DNA of 64,000 nucleotides. It comes from Terribacillus saccharophilus. Lineage in GTDB: Bacteria > Bacillota > Bacilli > Bacillales > Amphibacillaceae. Where the stretch lies: the NCBI RefSeq assembly GCF_002272075.1, contig NZ_NPBJ01000012.1, forward strand, positions 1 to 64,000, read 5' to 3'. Numbering within the stretch: the stretch's first letter is position 1; each line of letters starts with the position of its first letter. Below the pieces are notes generated by a model. The model was not told the DNA's origin. It worked only from the letters and a program-made list of their open reading frames with translations, and searched no databases. Positions 26,108 to 35,924 of this stretch are shown one piece after another. The translations under genes and the position numbers were made by a program.

Positions 26108-28534
26108 TTAACTTCTTAATTCTGCATCATGCTTTGCTTTCACATTTTCAATGATATTGTTATATGATGCTTCCACTTCTTCATCTGTCAGTGTGCGTGT
26201 TGGATCCTGGTAAAGCACTGTGTAGGCGATTGACTTCTTGCCTGCTTCCATGTGCTCGCCTTGGTACACATCAAAGATCTGAACCTGCTGAACAAGTTCT
26301 CCGCCTGCTTCTTGGATTGTACGCTGGATGTCACCTGCGTGTGCAGCTTCATCTACAGCTAGCGCAATATCTCTCGTAACAGAAGGATGACGCGGAATAG
26401 TACGGAAGCTTGGCACTTCCTCATATTGATCCATCAAATAAGCGATATCTAAATCAAACACATATGTTTCCTTAAGATCGAATGCTTTTTGAACTGTCGG
26501 GTGAAGTTGACCAACTACGCCGACAACTTTGCCGTTAAGGGAAACAGTTGCTGTACGTCCTGGGTGGTAGCCGTCGACTTGTGCCTGCTGGAATACAGGT
26601 CCAAGATCTAGCTGGGCAAAGATTCCCTCCACGATTCCTTTAGCTACATAAAAATCGACTGGCTTCTTCTCTTGCTGCCATGGCTGTTCCATCCAAGTAC
26701 CAGTCAAAGCACCAGCTAGACGTGCTGTTTCGTTCGGCTGCTCTGTAATTTGTTCTTCATTGGACAGGAAAACACGGCCGAATTCGAAGTAGCCCAGATT
26801 CTCTTGCTTACGAGCCACATTATAAGAAAGTGTGTTAACTAGTTCTGGAATGATGCTAAGGCGCAAATGGCTGTGTTCTTCACTCATCGGCATTTTTAAT
26901 TTAACCGGGAATACTGCCTGCTCCGACACATCTGGACTTACAAGCATTTCTGTGCGCTTTTTGCTTGTTAGCGAGTATGTGATGGTTTCCATCAGTCCAG
27001 CACCTTGCAAGTACTGCTTCAGCTGACGTTTCAAATACTGCTTTGTCGTCAATTTACCAGCGAAAGCTTCTCCTTCAGGCAATGTATAAGGAATATTATC
27101 ATAGCCGTAAATACGAGCGATTTCTTCCAGCATATCTTCGAACAAACTGATGTCTCCGCGTCTTGTTGGAACAAAGACAGTGAACTGACTGTTATCTTGT
27201 TCGAAGCCGAACTGCAATTTTGTCAGGATGGACGCGATTTCTTCATCAGAAATTGTTGTACCTAAACGGTTATTCACACTTGCTGTATCAATCTTGACTT
27301 GCTTCTCTTCACGATCCAGCTCGTCGAATGCCGCAATACCTTGTGCAACCTTACCTCCAGCATACTCGGCTAGAAGACGCGCTGCATATGCTCCAGCTCG
27401 CTGCACACGATTCGGATCGATGCCTTTTTCATAGCGTGCGCTTGCTTCACTGCGCAAGTTATGGTGCTTACTGGAACGACGGATGGCACGTGCATCGAAG
27501 AAAGCAGCTTCTAGCAATACATTCTTCGTATCATCGGAAACCTCTGAGTTAGCTCCGCCCATCACACCTGCAAGAGCAATTGGCTCATTACCGTTCGTAA
27601 TGACAATTTCATCGCCTTTTAATGTGCGCTCCTGATCGTCCAATGTTTGGATTTTCTCGCCCTGCTTAGCAGAACGGACGACAATTTCCTTCGTTGCCAC
27701 TTTATCATAATCAAACGCGTGCAGCGGTTGTCCGTAAACGAGAAGCACATAGTTCGTAATGTCAACAACGTTGTTGATTGGACGAATGCCAGCTGCCATC
27801 AAGTAATTACGCATCCAAAGCGGTGATGGTGCAATTGTTACATCTTCAATGACAAACGCACCGTAATACGGGTTAAGCTCAGCGTCTTCCACTTTTACTG
27901 ATACAAGATCAGCTGCCTTGCTGTCACTTGTCTGATACGTTTCTTCGGGCTGATTGACTTCTTTGCCAAGGATGGCTGCTACTTCATAAGCAACTCCAAG
28001 CATGCTCATTGCATCAGCACGGTTTGGCGTTAAACCAAGCTCTAAAATAACATCATCCAAGTTAAGCAATTCTGCTACTGGAGTACCCACTTCCGTGTCT
28101 TCCGGGAAAACGAAAATACCATCTGTAACATCCTTCGGCACGAATTTTTCATCGATACCCAGTTCTTGCAACGAGCAGACCATGCCATGCGATTCCACGC
28201 CGCGCAGTTTTGCTTTTTTGATTTTCACGCCGCCTGGAAGACGCGCTCCTGGAAGTGCCGCAGCAATCTTTTGCCCTTGGGCGATATTCGGTGCACCGCA
28301 GATAATTTGATATGTTTCTGTGCCAACATTGATTTGGCAAAGATTCAATTTGTCTGCATTCGGATGCTGTTCACAGCTCTCCACATAGCCGACGACAACA
28401 TTTGTGCTTTCTGGTGCTACGCGTTCGATACTTTCTACTTCAATTCCGGAGCGTGTGATTTTTTCTGCCAGCTCCTCCGGCGTAATATTATCTATGTCTA
28501 CATATTGCTTCAGCCAATTCAAAGATACATACAT
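26108..28534 (-). CDS. pheT: Phenylalanine-tRNA ligase beta subunit
   Basis: 808 residues, the usual length. Domains in order: N-terminal B1/EMAP tRNA-binding fold (VVVGYVESCEQHPNADKLNLC near 46), B3/B4 editing region, B5 helix-turn-helix (about 400-470), catalytic-like core and the C-terminal anticodon-binding FDX-ACB domain (FRTIPRHPSVTRDIALAV). It pairs with PheS as an alpha2-beta2 enzyme charging tRNA-Phe. It follows pheS by 15 bases under T-box control. Confidence 0.97.
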   Translation of the reverse strand: MYVSLNWLKQYVDIDNITPEELAEKITRSGIEVESIERVAPESTNVVVGYVESCEQHPNADKLNLCQINVGTETYQIICGAPNIAQGQKIAAALPGARLPGGVKIKKAKLRGVESHGMVCSLQELGIDEKFVPKDVTDGIFVFPEDTEVGTPVAELLNLDDVILELGLTPNRADAMSMLGVAYEVAAILGKEVNQPEETYQTSDSKAADLVSVKVEDAELNPYYGAFVIEDVTIAPSPLWMRNYLMAAGIRPINNVVDITNYVLLVYGQPLHAFDYDKVATKEIVVRSAKQGEKIQTLDDQERTLKGDEIVITNGNEPIALAGVMGGANSEVSDDTKNVLLEAAFFDARAIRRSSKHHNLRSEASARYEKGIDPNRVQRAGAYAARLLAEYAGGKVAQGIAAFDELDREEKQVKIDTASVNNRLGTTISDEEIASILTKLQFGFEQDNSQFTVFVPTRRGDISLFEDMLEEIARIYGYDNIPYTLPEGEAFAGKLTTKQYLKRQLKQYLQGAGLMETITYSLTSKKRTEMLVSPDVSEQAVFPVKLKMPMSEEHSHLRLSIIPELVNTLSYNVARKQENLGYFEFGRVFLSNEEQITEQPNETARLAGALTGTWMEQPWQQEKKPVDFYVAKGIVEGIFAQLDLGPVFQQAQVDGYHPGRTATVSLNGKVVGVVGQLHPTVQKAFDLKETYVFDLDIAYLMDQYEEVPSFRTIPRHPSVTRDIALAVDEAAHAGDIQRTIQEAGGELVQQVQIFDVYQGEHMEAGKKSIAYTVLYQDPTRTLTDEEVEASYNNIIENVKAKHDAELRS

Positions 28535-28549
28535 CGTTTTTGCCTCCCG

Positions 28550-29584
28550 TTATGCCTTATGGTATTGCGATAGGAATCGTACATCATTTGTATAGAAGTG
28601 ACGGATATCATCGACACCGTACTTGAGCATCGCAATCCGTTCAACACCCATACCGAATGCGAAACCAGAATATTCTTCCGGATCATAGCCGCTCATACGA
28701 AGGACGTTGGAATGCACCATACCAGCACCGAGGATTTCGATCCAGCCAGTATGCTTACATACGTTACAGCCTTTACCGTCACAAACCTTACATGTTACAT
28801 CGACCTCAACAGATGGCTCTGTGAACGGGAAGAAGCTTGGACGCAGACGGATCTCACGGTCGGCTCCGAACAGCTTGCGAGAGAATTCAAGCAGAACACC
28901 TTTTAAGTCACTCATGCGAACATTTTTGTCGACTAGCAGACCCTCAATTTGGGTGAACTGATGCGAATGTGTTGCGTCATCTGTATCACGGCGGTACACA
29001 ATACCTGGGCAGATCATTTTAATAGCCTTATTACCGTCGTATTCACGCATTGTACGAGCTTGAACTGGAGAAGTCTGTGTGCGCAAAAGCAAGTGATCTG
29101 TAACATAGAAGCTGTCCTGCATATCTCGTGCAGGGTGGTCCTGCGGCAAGTTAAGTGCTTCAAAGTTGAAATAATCAGTTTCCACTTCTGGACCTTCTTT
29201 AATTTCAAATCCCATGCCGAGGAAAAGATCTTCCACTTCTTCAATGATACTAGTCAAAAGATGCGGACCGCCTGCTTTAACTGGGCGCCCTGGCAATGTG
29301 ACATCGATCGCCTCTTTTTGCAGCTGTTCATTCAGTGCTGCTTCTTCCAGCAAATTCTTTTTGTTATCCAAAGCAGTCGCGATTGCCTCACGGACTTTGT
29401 TTGCCAATTCACCGATAACCGGACGTTCTTCTGGAGAAAGTTTTCCCATGCCGCGAAGTACTTCAGTGATTGGACCTTTTTTCCCTAAATAAGCGACGCG
29501 CACATCCTGCAAACTCTGCAGATTGTCTGATGACTGTACTTTCTCGATGGCTTCTGCTTGTAATGCTTCGAGCTTTTCTCTCAT
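28550..29584 (-). CDS. pheS: Phenylalanine-tRNA ligase alpha subunit
   Basis: 344 residues. An N-terminal coiled coil binds tRNA, followed by the class II catalytic core: motif 1 around [17 protein letters not shown], motif 2 ([20 protein letters not shown]) and motif 3 ([14 protein letters not shown]). It forms phenylalanyl-adenylate. GGAGG-type ribosome site precedes the ATG. Expression is governed by the T-box leader just upstream. Confidence 0.97.
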   Translation of the reverse strand: MREKLEALQAEAIEKVQSSDNLQSLQDVRVAYLGKKGPITEVLRGMGKLSPEERPVIGELANKVREAIATALDNKKNLLEEAALNEQLQKEAIDVTLPGRPVKAGGPHLLTSIIEEVEDLFLGMGFEIKEGPEVETDYFNFEALNLPQDHPARDMQDSFYVTDHLLLRTQTSPVQARTMREYDGNKAIKMICPGIVYRRDTDDATHSHQFTQIEGLLVDKNVRMSDLKGVLLEFSRKLFGADREIRLRPSFFPFTEPSVEVDVTCKVCDGKGCNVCKHTGWIEILGAGMVHSNVLRMSGYDPEEYSGFAFGMGVERIAMLKYGVDDIRHFYTNDVRFLSQYHKA

Positions 29585-29612
29585 GCTTTTGCCTCCTATG
29601 ATTTTTGAGCAT

Positions 29613-29648
29613 AAAAAAAGCCCCTCCCTCCGAAAAGGGACGAGCTTT
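29613..29648 (-). terminator. T-box regulated terminator of pheST
   Basis: Minus-strand AAAGCTCGTCCCTTTTCGG/AGGGAGGGGCTTT with a T-run. Its 5' arm follows the T-box sequence directly, giving the terminator/antiterminator switch. Confidence 0.85.
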
Positions 29649-29880
29649 CATTCGCGGTACCACCCTTGTTGGTATACATGTATACCCAACTTGAAGCTTG
29701 ATAACGGATTTAGCAATCCGGATACACCTTTACTTGTCATCGACAAGGTCCCGGTGCCTGCTCCAGAGTGAAGGTTCATCCGCTGCCGCAACCGGCATGC
29801 TCTCAGTCTATAGGCATGCCTTCCTGTTGTTGCGATCCGCAGGGATTACTGACTCTTTCCACGCATCTCAATATTAATCT
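29613..29880 (-). ncRNA. T-box riboswitch leader of pheST (tRNA-Phe)
   Basis: About 265-base leader with the conserved T-box core AGGGTGGTACCGCG (29,653-29,666 on the minus strand), a long Stem I with a distal CCGGTTGCGGCAG region, and a specifier loop in which TTC (Phe) follows GAACC. Uncharged tRNA-Phe should stabilise the antiterminator and allow pheST transcription. Confidence 0.92.
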
Positions 29881-29886
29881 TGTTTC

Positions 29887-29915
29887 ATTATAGAAAATCC
29901 CGGCACTTCTTGCAA
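29887..29915 (-). promoter_or_regulatory. pheST sigma-A promoter
   Basis: TTGCAA and TATAAT separated by exactly 17 bases on the minus strand, directly upstream of the T-box leader. Confidence 0.85.
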
Positions 29916-29922
29916 CCCGCTT

Positions 29923-30663
29923 TTACCTATTTACCGTGTGATACAGCAAAATACCTGTAGCAATACTCACATTCAGTGATTCTGCTTTCCCGAAAATAGG
30001 GATTTTTACGGCCATATCGCTCTGGGCAATCAGCCGTTTGTCGATTCCTGCTCCTTCATTGCCGACAAGCAGTGCTGTTTTTTTCGGTGCAGTCAAATCC
30101 CGATAATCGACAGCACCTTCTAATGCTGCTGCCCATACGGTATATCCGTTTTCTTGCAGTTCCGGCAATAGAAGCTCCAAATCGGCAGTTAAAACAGGTA
30201 AATGGAAGATAGAGCCTTGTGTCGCGCGGATAACCTTGTCATTAAACCGATCCGCAGATCCCTCCCCTAAGTAGACAGCATCGTAACCGGCTGCATCTGC
30301 CGTGCGGATGATTGTACCTAAATTACCTGGATCCTGGACAGCATCCAGCATGAGGATACGATTGTGACGCTTAAGCTTCTTGTCCTGCATCTGTACAACC
30401 GCCGCAATTCCTTGCGGTGTTTCCGTCTCTGTGATGGCTTTAAAAACATGGTCCGATACACGTATCGGCTCCAATTCCGACGCCCATTCCGGATGTTCTG
30501 TTTCCTCGCGCAATATGAGCTGGTCAATCGTCCAGCCAGCTTTAATCGCTTCTTCTACAAGATGGAATCCTTCTACCAGGAAGGTATTCGATTTTGTCCG
30601 TTCCTTTTTTCGTTTCAATTTCTGCCACTGTTTCACTTGGGCATTTTGAGTTGATGTGATCAA
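29923..30663 (-). CDS. TrmH-family (SpoU) RNA 2'-O-methyltransferase, YsgA-like
   Basis: 246 residues. The N-terminal substrate-binding domain (TFLVEGFHLVEEAIKAGW) is followed by a SPOUT knot with ILMLDAVQDPGNLGTIIRTA, LLVGNEGAGI and IPIFGKAESLNVSIATGILLY, the three SpoU motifs. It methylates a ribose in rRNA or tRNA; the site is unknown. The start is TTG 30663 after AGAGGAAGTG. Position beside pheS matches ysgA of B. subtilis. Confidence 0.9.
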   Translation of the reverse strand: MITSTQNAQVKQWQKLKRKKERTKSNTFLVEGFHLVEEAIKAGWTIDQLILREETEHPEWASELEPIRVSDHVFKAITETETPQGIAAVVQMQDKKLKRHNRILMLDAVQDPGNLGTIIRTADAAGYDAVYLGEGSADRFNDKVIRATQGSIFHLPVLTADLELLLPELQENGYTVWAAALEGAVDYRDLTAPKKTALLVGNEGAGIDKRLIAQSDMAVKIPIFGKAESLNVSIATGILLYHTVNR

Positions 30664-30702
30664 CGCACGTTCACTTCCTCTTTCTTGACATATCCTCTAT
30701 CA

Positions 30703-30732
30703 TACATAGTTTTACGAACAGCGGTCAAACTA
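30703..30732 (+). promoter_or_regulatory. Candidate sigma-G promoter of sspI
   Basis: TACATA, 17 bases, CAAACTA. This is close to the forespore consensus TGnATA-N17/18-CATnnTA, and sspI is a forespore gene. Confidence 0.5.
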
Positions 30733-30757
30733 TAAAAAAGAAAAGAGGTGCTCATGC

Positions 30758-30970
30758 ATGGATTTAGATATCCGCCGTGCCATCTTGGCCAACATTAAGG
30801 ACAATAATGAAGAACAGCTGCAAGCAACGATTACAGATTCCATCGATGGTAGAGAAGTTCTTCTGCCTGGATTGGGAGTGTTATTCGAACTGATTTGGAA
30901 AAACGCCAGCGATCAGGAGAAACATGAAATGGTCGATACATTAGCTAAGGGCGTCCAAACACAAGGGTAA
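30758..30970 (+). CDS. sspI: Small acid-soluble spore protein I
   Basis: 70 residues, one fewer than B. subtilis SspI, starting [13 protein letters not shown] and containing the conserved [16 protein letters not shown]. It is a minor spore-core protein made in the forespore. An AGAGGTG site lies before the ATG. It sits divergently beside the SpoU methyltransferase gene as in B. subtilis and supports a spore-forming host. Confidence 0.93.
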   Translation: MDLDIRRAILANIKDNNEEQLQATITDSIDGREVLLPGLGVLFELIWKNASDQEKHEMVDTLAKGVQTQG

Positions 30971-31051
30971 AACACCGCTGAAATAGGTCTTGTACCCCTG
31001 GTTCTTTTGAGCTACAATTGGACTAACAATATGTGACAGGAGATATGTTTT

Positions 31052-31669
31052 TTGGATACATCTTATCTACTTTCCACACTTAGTCCGACGATGCTCGCTA
31101 CTTATCAGCAACGGGCAGCCTTTTCAGCGACCACAAATTCCAGTCAGTCTTTCAGCAATCTGCTCCAGCAGACAATGAATACCGGTTCTTCGGTTAGACT
31201 CAACCCTTATGTAGCGCTCAGTTCCATGACACAAACTCAAAGCGTTCCTTTGGTTCCGTCTGTTACAGATAGCACTCCCGAAAGTTCTGGTAATAAGACA
31301 ATTGATGGTATCATTTCTGATGCTGCTTCTAGATACAGTGTCGACGAAAAGCTCATTCGTTCTGTTATTCAGATGGAATCGAACTTTGATCCATTAGCTG
31401 AAAGTGGTGTAGGTGCACAAGGTCTTATGCAGCTTATGCCAGCTACAGCAGCTGGACTCGGCGTGACGAACAGCTTTGATCCGGAGCAAAACGTGATGGC
31501 AGGCACGAAATACTTGAAACAGATGCTGGACCGCTACAATGGCAACACCAGCCTGGCTTTGGCAGCATACAATGCTGGCCCGGGTAATGTCGATAAATAT
31601 AACGGCATCCCCCCATTCAATGAAACGACGAATTATGTCCAAAAGATAATGGGCAGCTACCTAGCATAA
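31052..31669 (+). CDS. Lytic transglycosylase, SLT domain (YjbJ-like)
   Basis: 205 residues. An unstructured N-terminal 80 residues rich in Ser, Thr and Gln lack a classical signal peptide. The C-terminal SLT domain carries the catalytic Glu109 (IQMESNFDP), [10 protein letters not shown] and AYNAGPGNV. It cleaves peptidoglycan between MurNAc and GlcNAc. The start is TTG 31052 after AGGAGATATG. How it reaches the wall is not evident. Single gene. Confidence 0.87.
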   Translation: MDTSYLLSTLSPTMLATYQQRAAFSATTNSSQSFSNLLQQTMNTGSSVRLNPYVALSSMTQTQSVPLVPSVTDSTPESSGNKTIDGIISDAASRYSVDEKLIRSVIQMESNFDPLAESGVGAQGLMQLMPATAAGLGVTNSFDPEQNVMAGTKYLKQMLDRYNGNTSLALAAYNAGPGNVDKYNGIPPFNETTNYVQKIMGSYLA

Positions 31670-31702
31670 AAAACCAGCTTCCGCTTGGAAGCTGGTTTTT
31701 TA
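31667..31702. terminator. Bidirectional terminator
   Basis: AAAAAACCAGCTTCC/GGAAGCTGGTTTTTT with a four-base loop between the transglycosylase and the convergent M42 peptidase. Confidence 0.9.
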
Positions 31703-31703
31703 T

Positions 31704-32783
31704 TTAGCTATACGTAATTTTCTCGACTGTTTCTTTATCCAATTTCTGAATAACTGCAGTCAATAGTTTTACTGTATTATCATAATCATCTTCATGCAGC
31801 ATGGCCGCATGTGTATGGATATAGCGCGTCGGAATTCCAATTGTCAAAGCAGGGACACCATCGCCAGTCAGATGAATGCTGCCCGCATCCGTCGCTCCGC
31901 CTTTGATCGTATCGTACTGATAAGGAATGTTTAGTTCCTCTGCTGTTTCGATTACAAGATCACGCAAGCCTTTATGGGCGATATGCGCAGCATCATATAA
32001 AACAATCTGCGGTCCAGCACCTAGCTTGCCTGTTGCTTCTCTGTCACTGATGCCAGGTGTATCACCTGCGATACCTGTATCAACTGCAAAAGCGATGTCC
32101 GGTCCAATTTTATTGGCAGAAGTAGTAGCACCCCGTCTTCTTACTTCTTCCTGGACAGTACCAACACCATATACTGTTGCTTCTTTGTCGGTATCATGCA
32201 AGTTCTTCAAAATATCGATTGCTACTGCACAGCCAATGCGATTATCCCATGCTTTTGCCAGAAGAAGTTTTTCGTTCTTCATCTTCGTGAATTCGAAATA
32301 AGGTACAACCGAATCACCTGGACGAACGCCGAATTCTTCCGCTTCTTCCTTGCTGCTTGCACCAATATCGATGAACATTTCTTCGATAGAAGCAGGTTTT
32401 TTCCTTTTCTCAAGTGATAATAGATGCGGCGGTTTGGAACCGATGATGCCGACAAGCTCGCCCTTCCTTGTATGGACAGTTACACGCTGCGCCAGCATGA
32501 CTTGACTCCACCAGCCGCCGAGTGTCTGGAAATACAGATAGCCATTCGCATCGATACGTGTAACCATAAAGCCAATTTCATCAAGGTGACCGGCAACCAT
32601 CACTTTCGGACCATCTTTCTTACTGCCTTTTTGCATGGCAATTAAACTGCCGAGATTATCAGTCGTTATCTCATCAGCAAATGGAGAGATATACTCGTGC
32701 ATTACCTTGCGGACACCAGCTTCATCTCCTGAAACACCTGGTGCATCAGTCAAACTTTTCAGCATTTTTAATTTGTCATTCAT
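31704..32783 (-). CDS. M42 family metallopeptidase (glutamyl aminopeptidase, YsdC-like)
   Basis: 359 residues from ATG 32783, nine bases after GGAGGAGG. Metal ligands: His in [11 protein letters not shown], Asp in [10 protein letters not shown], the Glu pair in [12 protein letters not shown], Asp in [11 protein letters not shown] and the C-terminal His in [10 protein letters not shown]42 enzymes are large cytoplasmic tetrahedral aminopeptidases that trim peptides. The position next to ysdB matches ysdC of B. subtilis. Confidence 0.92.
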   Translation of the reverse strand: MNDKLKMLKSLTDAPGVSGDEAGVRKVMHEYISPFADEITTDNLGSLIAMQKGSKKDGPKVMVAGHLDEIGFMVTRIDANGYLYFQTLGGWWSQVMLAQRVTVHTRKGELVGIIGSKPPHLLSLEKRKKPASIEEMFIDIGASSKEEAEEFGVRPGDSVVPYFEFTKMKNEKLLLAKAWDNRIGCAVAIDILKNLHDTDKEATVYGVGTVQEEVRRRGATTSANKIGPDIAFAVDTGIAGDTPGISDREATGKLGAGPQIVLYDAAHIAHKGLRDLVIETAEELNIPYQYDTIKGGATDAGSIHLTGDGVPALTIGIPTRYIHTHAAMLHEDDYDNTVKLLTAVIQKLDKETVEKITYS

Positions 32784-32802
32784 ATATGTATTCCTCCTCC
32801 GT

Positions 32803-33294
32803 TTAATAGCCTTCATCCTGTCTTGTATGATTCACTTCGTTTTTCTGCTGATAGGCCTTTAGAATCGAGGCTTCATTGAAGCCAAGCTGTTGACCTAGCT
32901 GCAGGAAGCTTTGGAAAAGCGTGACATACGTTTCCTGTACTGGTTCGTTATAAAAAGCTCCGATGCTGCGGTACAGTTCCAAAAATGAATCGGTTTGATC
33001 GATTCCGTTATGCGTTAGCGGACTAGACGTATATGTAAGACCTTTATCAAGTCCGACTGACAGAATGAAATGCAGGCCGTCCACATATTCCTCTAGTATG
33101 ACACTTTTTTCACTCGGGCCTTTTCTGCTCCAGAATTTAAAACAGCGGGTCTCATTAGCCAATTCACCTATTTCGACCTGAAGTGCTAATATTTTTTTAC
33201 GGAAAAGATCATCACGATTTGCTGCTGATTCAAGATTGTCTTCGATGTAGGTATCCAGCTCGCGCTGTTTATTGAATAGATATTCGTAATCCAT
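32803..33294 (-). CDS. Dimeric dUTP diphosphatase (dUTPase_2 family)
   Basis: 163 residues from ATG 33294 after AAGGAG; a longer frame upstream has no ribosome site. The all-alpha NTP pyrophosphatase metal motif is present: E41xxE44 (EIGELANE) and E69xxD72 (EEYVDGLHF), with [10 protein letters not shown] between. It converts dUTP to dUMP, limiting uracil in DNA and feeding thymidylate synthesis. It precedes the M42 gene by 19 bases, probably on one transcript. Confidence 0.88.
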   Translation of the reverse strand: MDYEYLFNKQRELDTYIEDNLESAANRDDLFRKKILALQVEIGELANETRCFKFWSRKGPSEKSVILEEYVDGLHFILSVGLDKGLTYTSSPLTHNGIDQTDSFLELYRSIGAFYNEPVQETYVTLFQSFLQLGQQLGFNEASILKAYQQKNEVNHTRQDEGY

Positions 33295-33348
33295 ATATAA
33301 GACTCCTTCTTGCGTTATTCCTATGTAGTGAGGGTATAGTAAAACGGA

Positions 33349-33377
33349 TGAAACTTCTTCTTTAGCGTAATCGTATC
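33349..33377 (+). promoter_or_regulatory. Sigma-W promoter of ysdB
   Basis: TGAAAC at 33,349-33,354, a 17-base spacer, then CGTATC at 33,372. This is the sigma-W consensus (TGAAAC-N16/17-CGTA). ysdB belongs to the sigma-W regulon in B. subtilis. Confidence 0.78.
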
Positions 33378-33407
33378 TATACAAAAAGTAAAGGAGGCCT
33401 GCTCGCT

Positions 33408-33782
33408 ATGAAGATTCTTTTTCTCCTTTTGCTTGCAGGTGCGGCGATTCTTTTGTTCTACACCGTCATGAAAGCAAGGAAGAACCAAGCCAATAATCCG
33501 TCACTCCTCGATGCAGAGGAAGTAGAATACCGTGAGCAGTACGATCACCATTTTTCATTAAGCTATCGCGGCTATCGGATGATTGGTAAGAAGTATTTGC
33601 AGCCAAGGGAAGACCGCTTTGAAGTAACCAAAGTTGTTATGAATGCTGTACAGCCGGATCGATTATCCGGATTTTCCAGAAATGATTTATATAAGATGGA
33701 AGAATGCATTTTAAGCCATTTCCCTTATGCTTCTATTGAATGGAAGCATCCGATAAAAGAGCTTGTCCTCACAGAAATATGA
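33408..33782 (+). CDS. ysdB: Sigma-W regulon protein YsdB
   Basis: 124 residues. One N-terminal membrane helix (about 2-20) is followed by a cytoplasmic domain with HHFSLSYRGYRMIGKKYLQP and FSRNDLYKMEECILSHFP. Length, helix position and neighbours match YsdB of B. subtilis, a sigma-W protein of unknown activity. AAAGGAGG precedes the ATG, and a sigma-W promoter lies 31 bases upstream of the start. Confidence 0.85.
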   Translation: MKILFLLLLAGAAILLFYTVMKARKNQANNPSLLDAEEVEYREQYDHHFSLSYRGYRMIGKKYLQPREDRFEVTKVVMNAVQPDRLSGFSRNDLYKMEECILSHFPYASIEWKHPIKELVLTEI

Positions 33783-33783
33783 T

Positions 33784-33817
33784 AAAGCACTGGAGCTTAT
33801 AGAAGCGCCAGTGTTTT
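33784..33817. terminator. Terminator between ysdB and TVP38 gene
   Basis: CACTGG-GCTT/AAGC-CCAGTG stem with bulges, flanked by AAAG and TTTT, between convergent genes. Confidence 0.75.
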
Positions 33818-34388
33818 ATGCACTTTCTTTAAAAAATTCTTCCCATTTGATCGTAAATTCCTTTTTCCGCATCAGATATATACAGACCAGCAGGACTACT
33901 AATACACCCGCTATCGCTGCTGGCGGCAAGTAGCGCAGCCATGTTCCAGCAAAAGAATAGGCTGCAGCAAGCGGGATACTCGATAGAATCGAGGCCTTCC
34001 CATATGATCTCCAACTGCGGTTATTTTCCATCAAGCAGACGCTTAAGATGTGGAAGTGAATAAAAGGTACTAGCCGCATCAAGGCGACTTGCCCCGTTGT
34101 AAAGCTCGTGTGCCTGCCAATCAGCTTTTGTTTCAGCATGAGAATCCTGTTAGCCGACCGAGGAAAACGCTGGGCGATACCATAGAACAGCATACTGGAT
34201 GCGGTAATACCGATAATGGACAAAATCGTACCAGCTACAGCACCGAATAGGATTCCACCTGAAATACATAAGAAAACGACAGGCAGAAATAAAGCTGGTC
34301 GAAGCAGGTACAGGAGGACGAACAAAAGCGGGGCAAACAATCCCCCTGTTGCGACGACCGTCAACATACTCACGCCAACCTGGTCCAT
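33816..34388 (-). CDS. TVP38/TMEM64 (VTT-domain) membrane protein
   Basis: 190 residues with about five membrane segments. The SNARE-associated/VTT core is visible: FLPVVFLCISGGILFGAVAG, GTILSIIGITASSMLFYGIA and LMRLVPFIHFHILS. Bacterial members of this DedA-related group are proposed lipid scramblases or undecaprenyl-phosphate carriers. The specific role is unknown. AGGGAGTGAG precedes the ATG. Confidence 0.82.
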   Translation of the reverse strand: MDQVGVSMLTVVATGGLFAPLLFVLLYLLRPALFLPVVFLCISGGILFGAVAGTILSIIGITASSMLFYGIAQRFPRSANRILMLKQKLIGRHTSFTTGQVALMRLVPFIHFHILSVCLMENNRSWRSYGKASILSSIPLAAAYSFAGTWLRYLPPAAIAGVLVVLLVCIYLMRKKEFTIKWEEFFKESA

Positions 34389-34466
34389 TGCTGCTCACTC
34401 CCTCTTAGATGTCTCTAATATATATGACAGGAGACGAGCCTTTATGACAAGCACACAGCATTTATC

Positions 34467-34727
34467 TTACAGCAAATAAAGAATCAGCAGGACATGCATG
34501 ACGACAAGGCATGGAAAGCCGATAACAAACGCGGTATGCTTTGTTTTATGTCGGAATGCCTGCATCCCGAGCCAACCGCCCATTGCGCCGCCAATGATTG
34601 CTGTAATCCATAGCCTTCGTTCACTTATACGCCACGCGTGCTCCTTTGCTCTTTGCTTATCTATTCCCATCCAGCTGAACAGCAGGATATTGACAACCAG
34701 CAGATACAGACTAATGAGCAGCTCCAT
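34467..34727 (-). CDS. ysdA: YsdA, DUF1294 membrane protein
   Basis: 86 residues from ATG 34727 (B. subtilis YsdA has 89). Three membrane helices; the DUF1294 core WMGIDKQRAKEHAWRISER and GGAMGGWLGMQAFRHKTKH is intact. It follows rplT but is separated by a strong terminator. Function unknown. Confidence 0.87.
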   Translation of the reverse strand: MELLISLYLLVVNILLFSWMGIDKQRAKEHAWRISERRLWITAIIGGAMGGWLGMQAFRHKTKHTAFVIGFPCLVVMHVLLILYLL

Positions 34728-34746
34728 ATTCCTACCCCTTTCTATA

Positions 34747-34780
34747 CAAAAAGCCGCTATCAAAGGATAGCGGCTTTTTG
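34747..34780. terminator. infC-rpmI-rplT terminator
   Basis: AAAAAGCCGCTATC/GATAGCGGCTTTTT with a six-base loop directly after the rplT stop. Confidence 0.9.
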
Positions 34781-34782
34781 GC

Positions 34783-35139
34783 TTATTTCAATGCGTCTTT
34801 TGCTTTAGTAGCAAGTTGCGCGAATGCTTTTTCGTCAGAGATTGCAAGCTCTGAAAGCATTTTGCGGTTTACTTCGATACCAGCAAGTTTAAGACCGTGC
34901 ATCAAACGGCTGTAAGAAAGTTCGTTCATACGTGCAGCAGCATTGATACGTGCGATCCAAAGTTTACGGAAGTCACGTTTTTTCTGTCTGCGGTCACGGT
35001 ATGCATACTGACCGGATTTGATTACTTGTTGTTTTGCAACTTTGAATAGTGCGTGTTTCGCACCATAATAACCTTTAGCTAACTTAAGAACGCGTTTACG
35101 ACGCTGACGCGTTACTGTTCCACCTTTTACACGTGGCAT
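34783..35139 (-). CDS. rplT: 50S ribosomal protein L20
   Basis: 118 residues, very basic. The N-terminal [20 protein letters not shown] and [15 protein letters not shown] are diagnostic. It binds 23S rRNA early in assembly, and in Bacillus it represses its own operon through the leader upstream of infC. 39 bases after rpmI. Confidence 0.97.
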   Translation of the reverse strand: MPRVKGGTVTRQRRKRVLKLAKGYYGAKHALFKVAKQQVIKSGQYAYRDRRQKKRDFRKLWIARINAAARMNELSYSRLMHGLKLAGIEVNRKMLSELAISDEKAFAQLATKAKDALK

Positions 35140-35178
35140 AGTATTCCCTCCTATAGGACAAAAAAATCTTTAATTTTA

Positions 35179-35373
35179 TTATTTAGGTAGCATTTGTTTG
35201 ATACGTTTAAGATCACCAGCAGAAACAAGTGAATCTTTACGAAGTTTACGTTTCTGTTTAGTAGATTTATTAGCAGCCAAGTGGCTTGTGTAACCGTGGT
35301 TACGAACTACTTTTCCAGTACCTGTTTTCTTAAAACGTTTAGCGGACCCTTTGTGGGTTTTCATTTTTGGCAT
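35179..35373 (-). CDS. rpmI: 50S ribosomal protein L35
   Basis: 64 residues. [20 protein letters not shown] is the L35 signature. Usual length is 65-66. Second gene of infC-rpmI-rplT, preceded by an AGGAGG site. Confidence 0.97.
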   Translation of the reverse strand: MPKMKTHKGSAKRFKKTGTGKVVRNHGYTSHLAANKSTKQKRKLRKDSLVSAGDLKRIKQMLPK

Positions 35374-35399
35374 CGTATTTCCTCCTTATATCCTTCGGC

Positions 35400-35924
35400 T
35401 TACTGTTTCTCAGCTATAGGAGCAAGCATTAGGAACATGCTGCGGCCTTCCATTTTCGGTTTCATTTCAACCGTTGCAACATCCTTGCACTCTCCAGCTA
35501 GCTTTTCGAGAACTTCTTGGCCTAATTCTTTATGCGTAATGGCACGTCCGCGGAAACGAACAGAAGCCTTTACTTTATCGCCTTTTTCAAGAAACTTACG
35601 CGCGTTGCGAAGCTTCGTATGGAAGTCATGATCCTCGATACCCGGGCTCAAACGAACTTCTTTTACGTTGATTATTTTCTGGTTCTTACGCGCTTCTTTT
35701 TCTTTCTTCTGTTGCTCGAAGCGGAATTTACCATAATCCATAATCCGGCACACGGGTGGTTTTGCGTTTGCAGCCACAAGCACCAAATCAAGATTTCTTG
35801 TTTGTGCGATTTCTAATGCTTCTTGACGGGATTTTACGCCAAGCTGGTCACCGTTTGAATCAATGAGTCGAACCTCACGTGCGCGAATTTTCTCATTGAT
35901 ATTCGTATCTTTGCTAATAATCAT
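35400..35924 (-). CDS. infC: Translation initiation factor IF-3
   Basis: Up to 174 residues. N-terminal domain ([20 protein letters not shown]), lysine-rich linker ([15 protein letters not shown]) and C-terminal 30S-binding domain ([18 protein letters not shown]). It checks start codons and keeps subunits apart. The start reads ATG ATT ATT AGC after GGAGGT: the ATG is two bases from the Shine-Dalgarno core and the second ATT (35918) eight, so the AUU start known from B. stearothermophilus infC is likely used. Confidence 0.96.
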   Translation of the reverse strand: MIISKDTNINEKIRAREVRLIDSNGDQLGVKSRQEALEIAQTRNLDLVLVAANAKPPVCRIMDYGKFRFEQQKKEKEARKNQKIINVKEVRLSPGIEDHDFHTKLRNARKFLEKGDKVKASVRFRGRAITHKELGQEVLEKLAGECKDVATVEMKPKMEGRSMFLMLAPIAEKQ

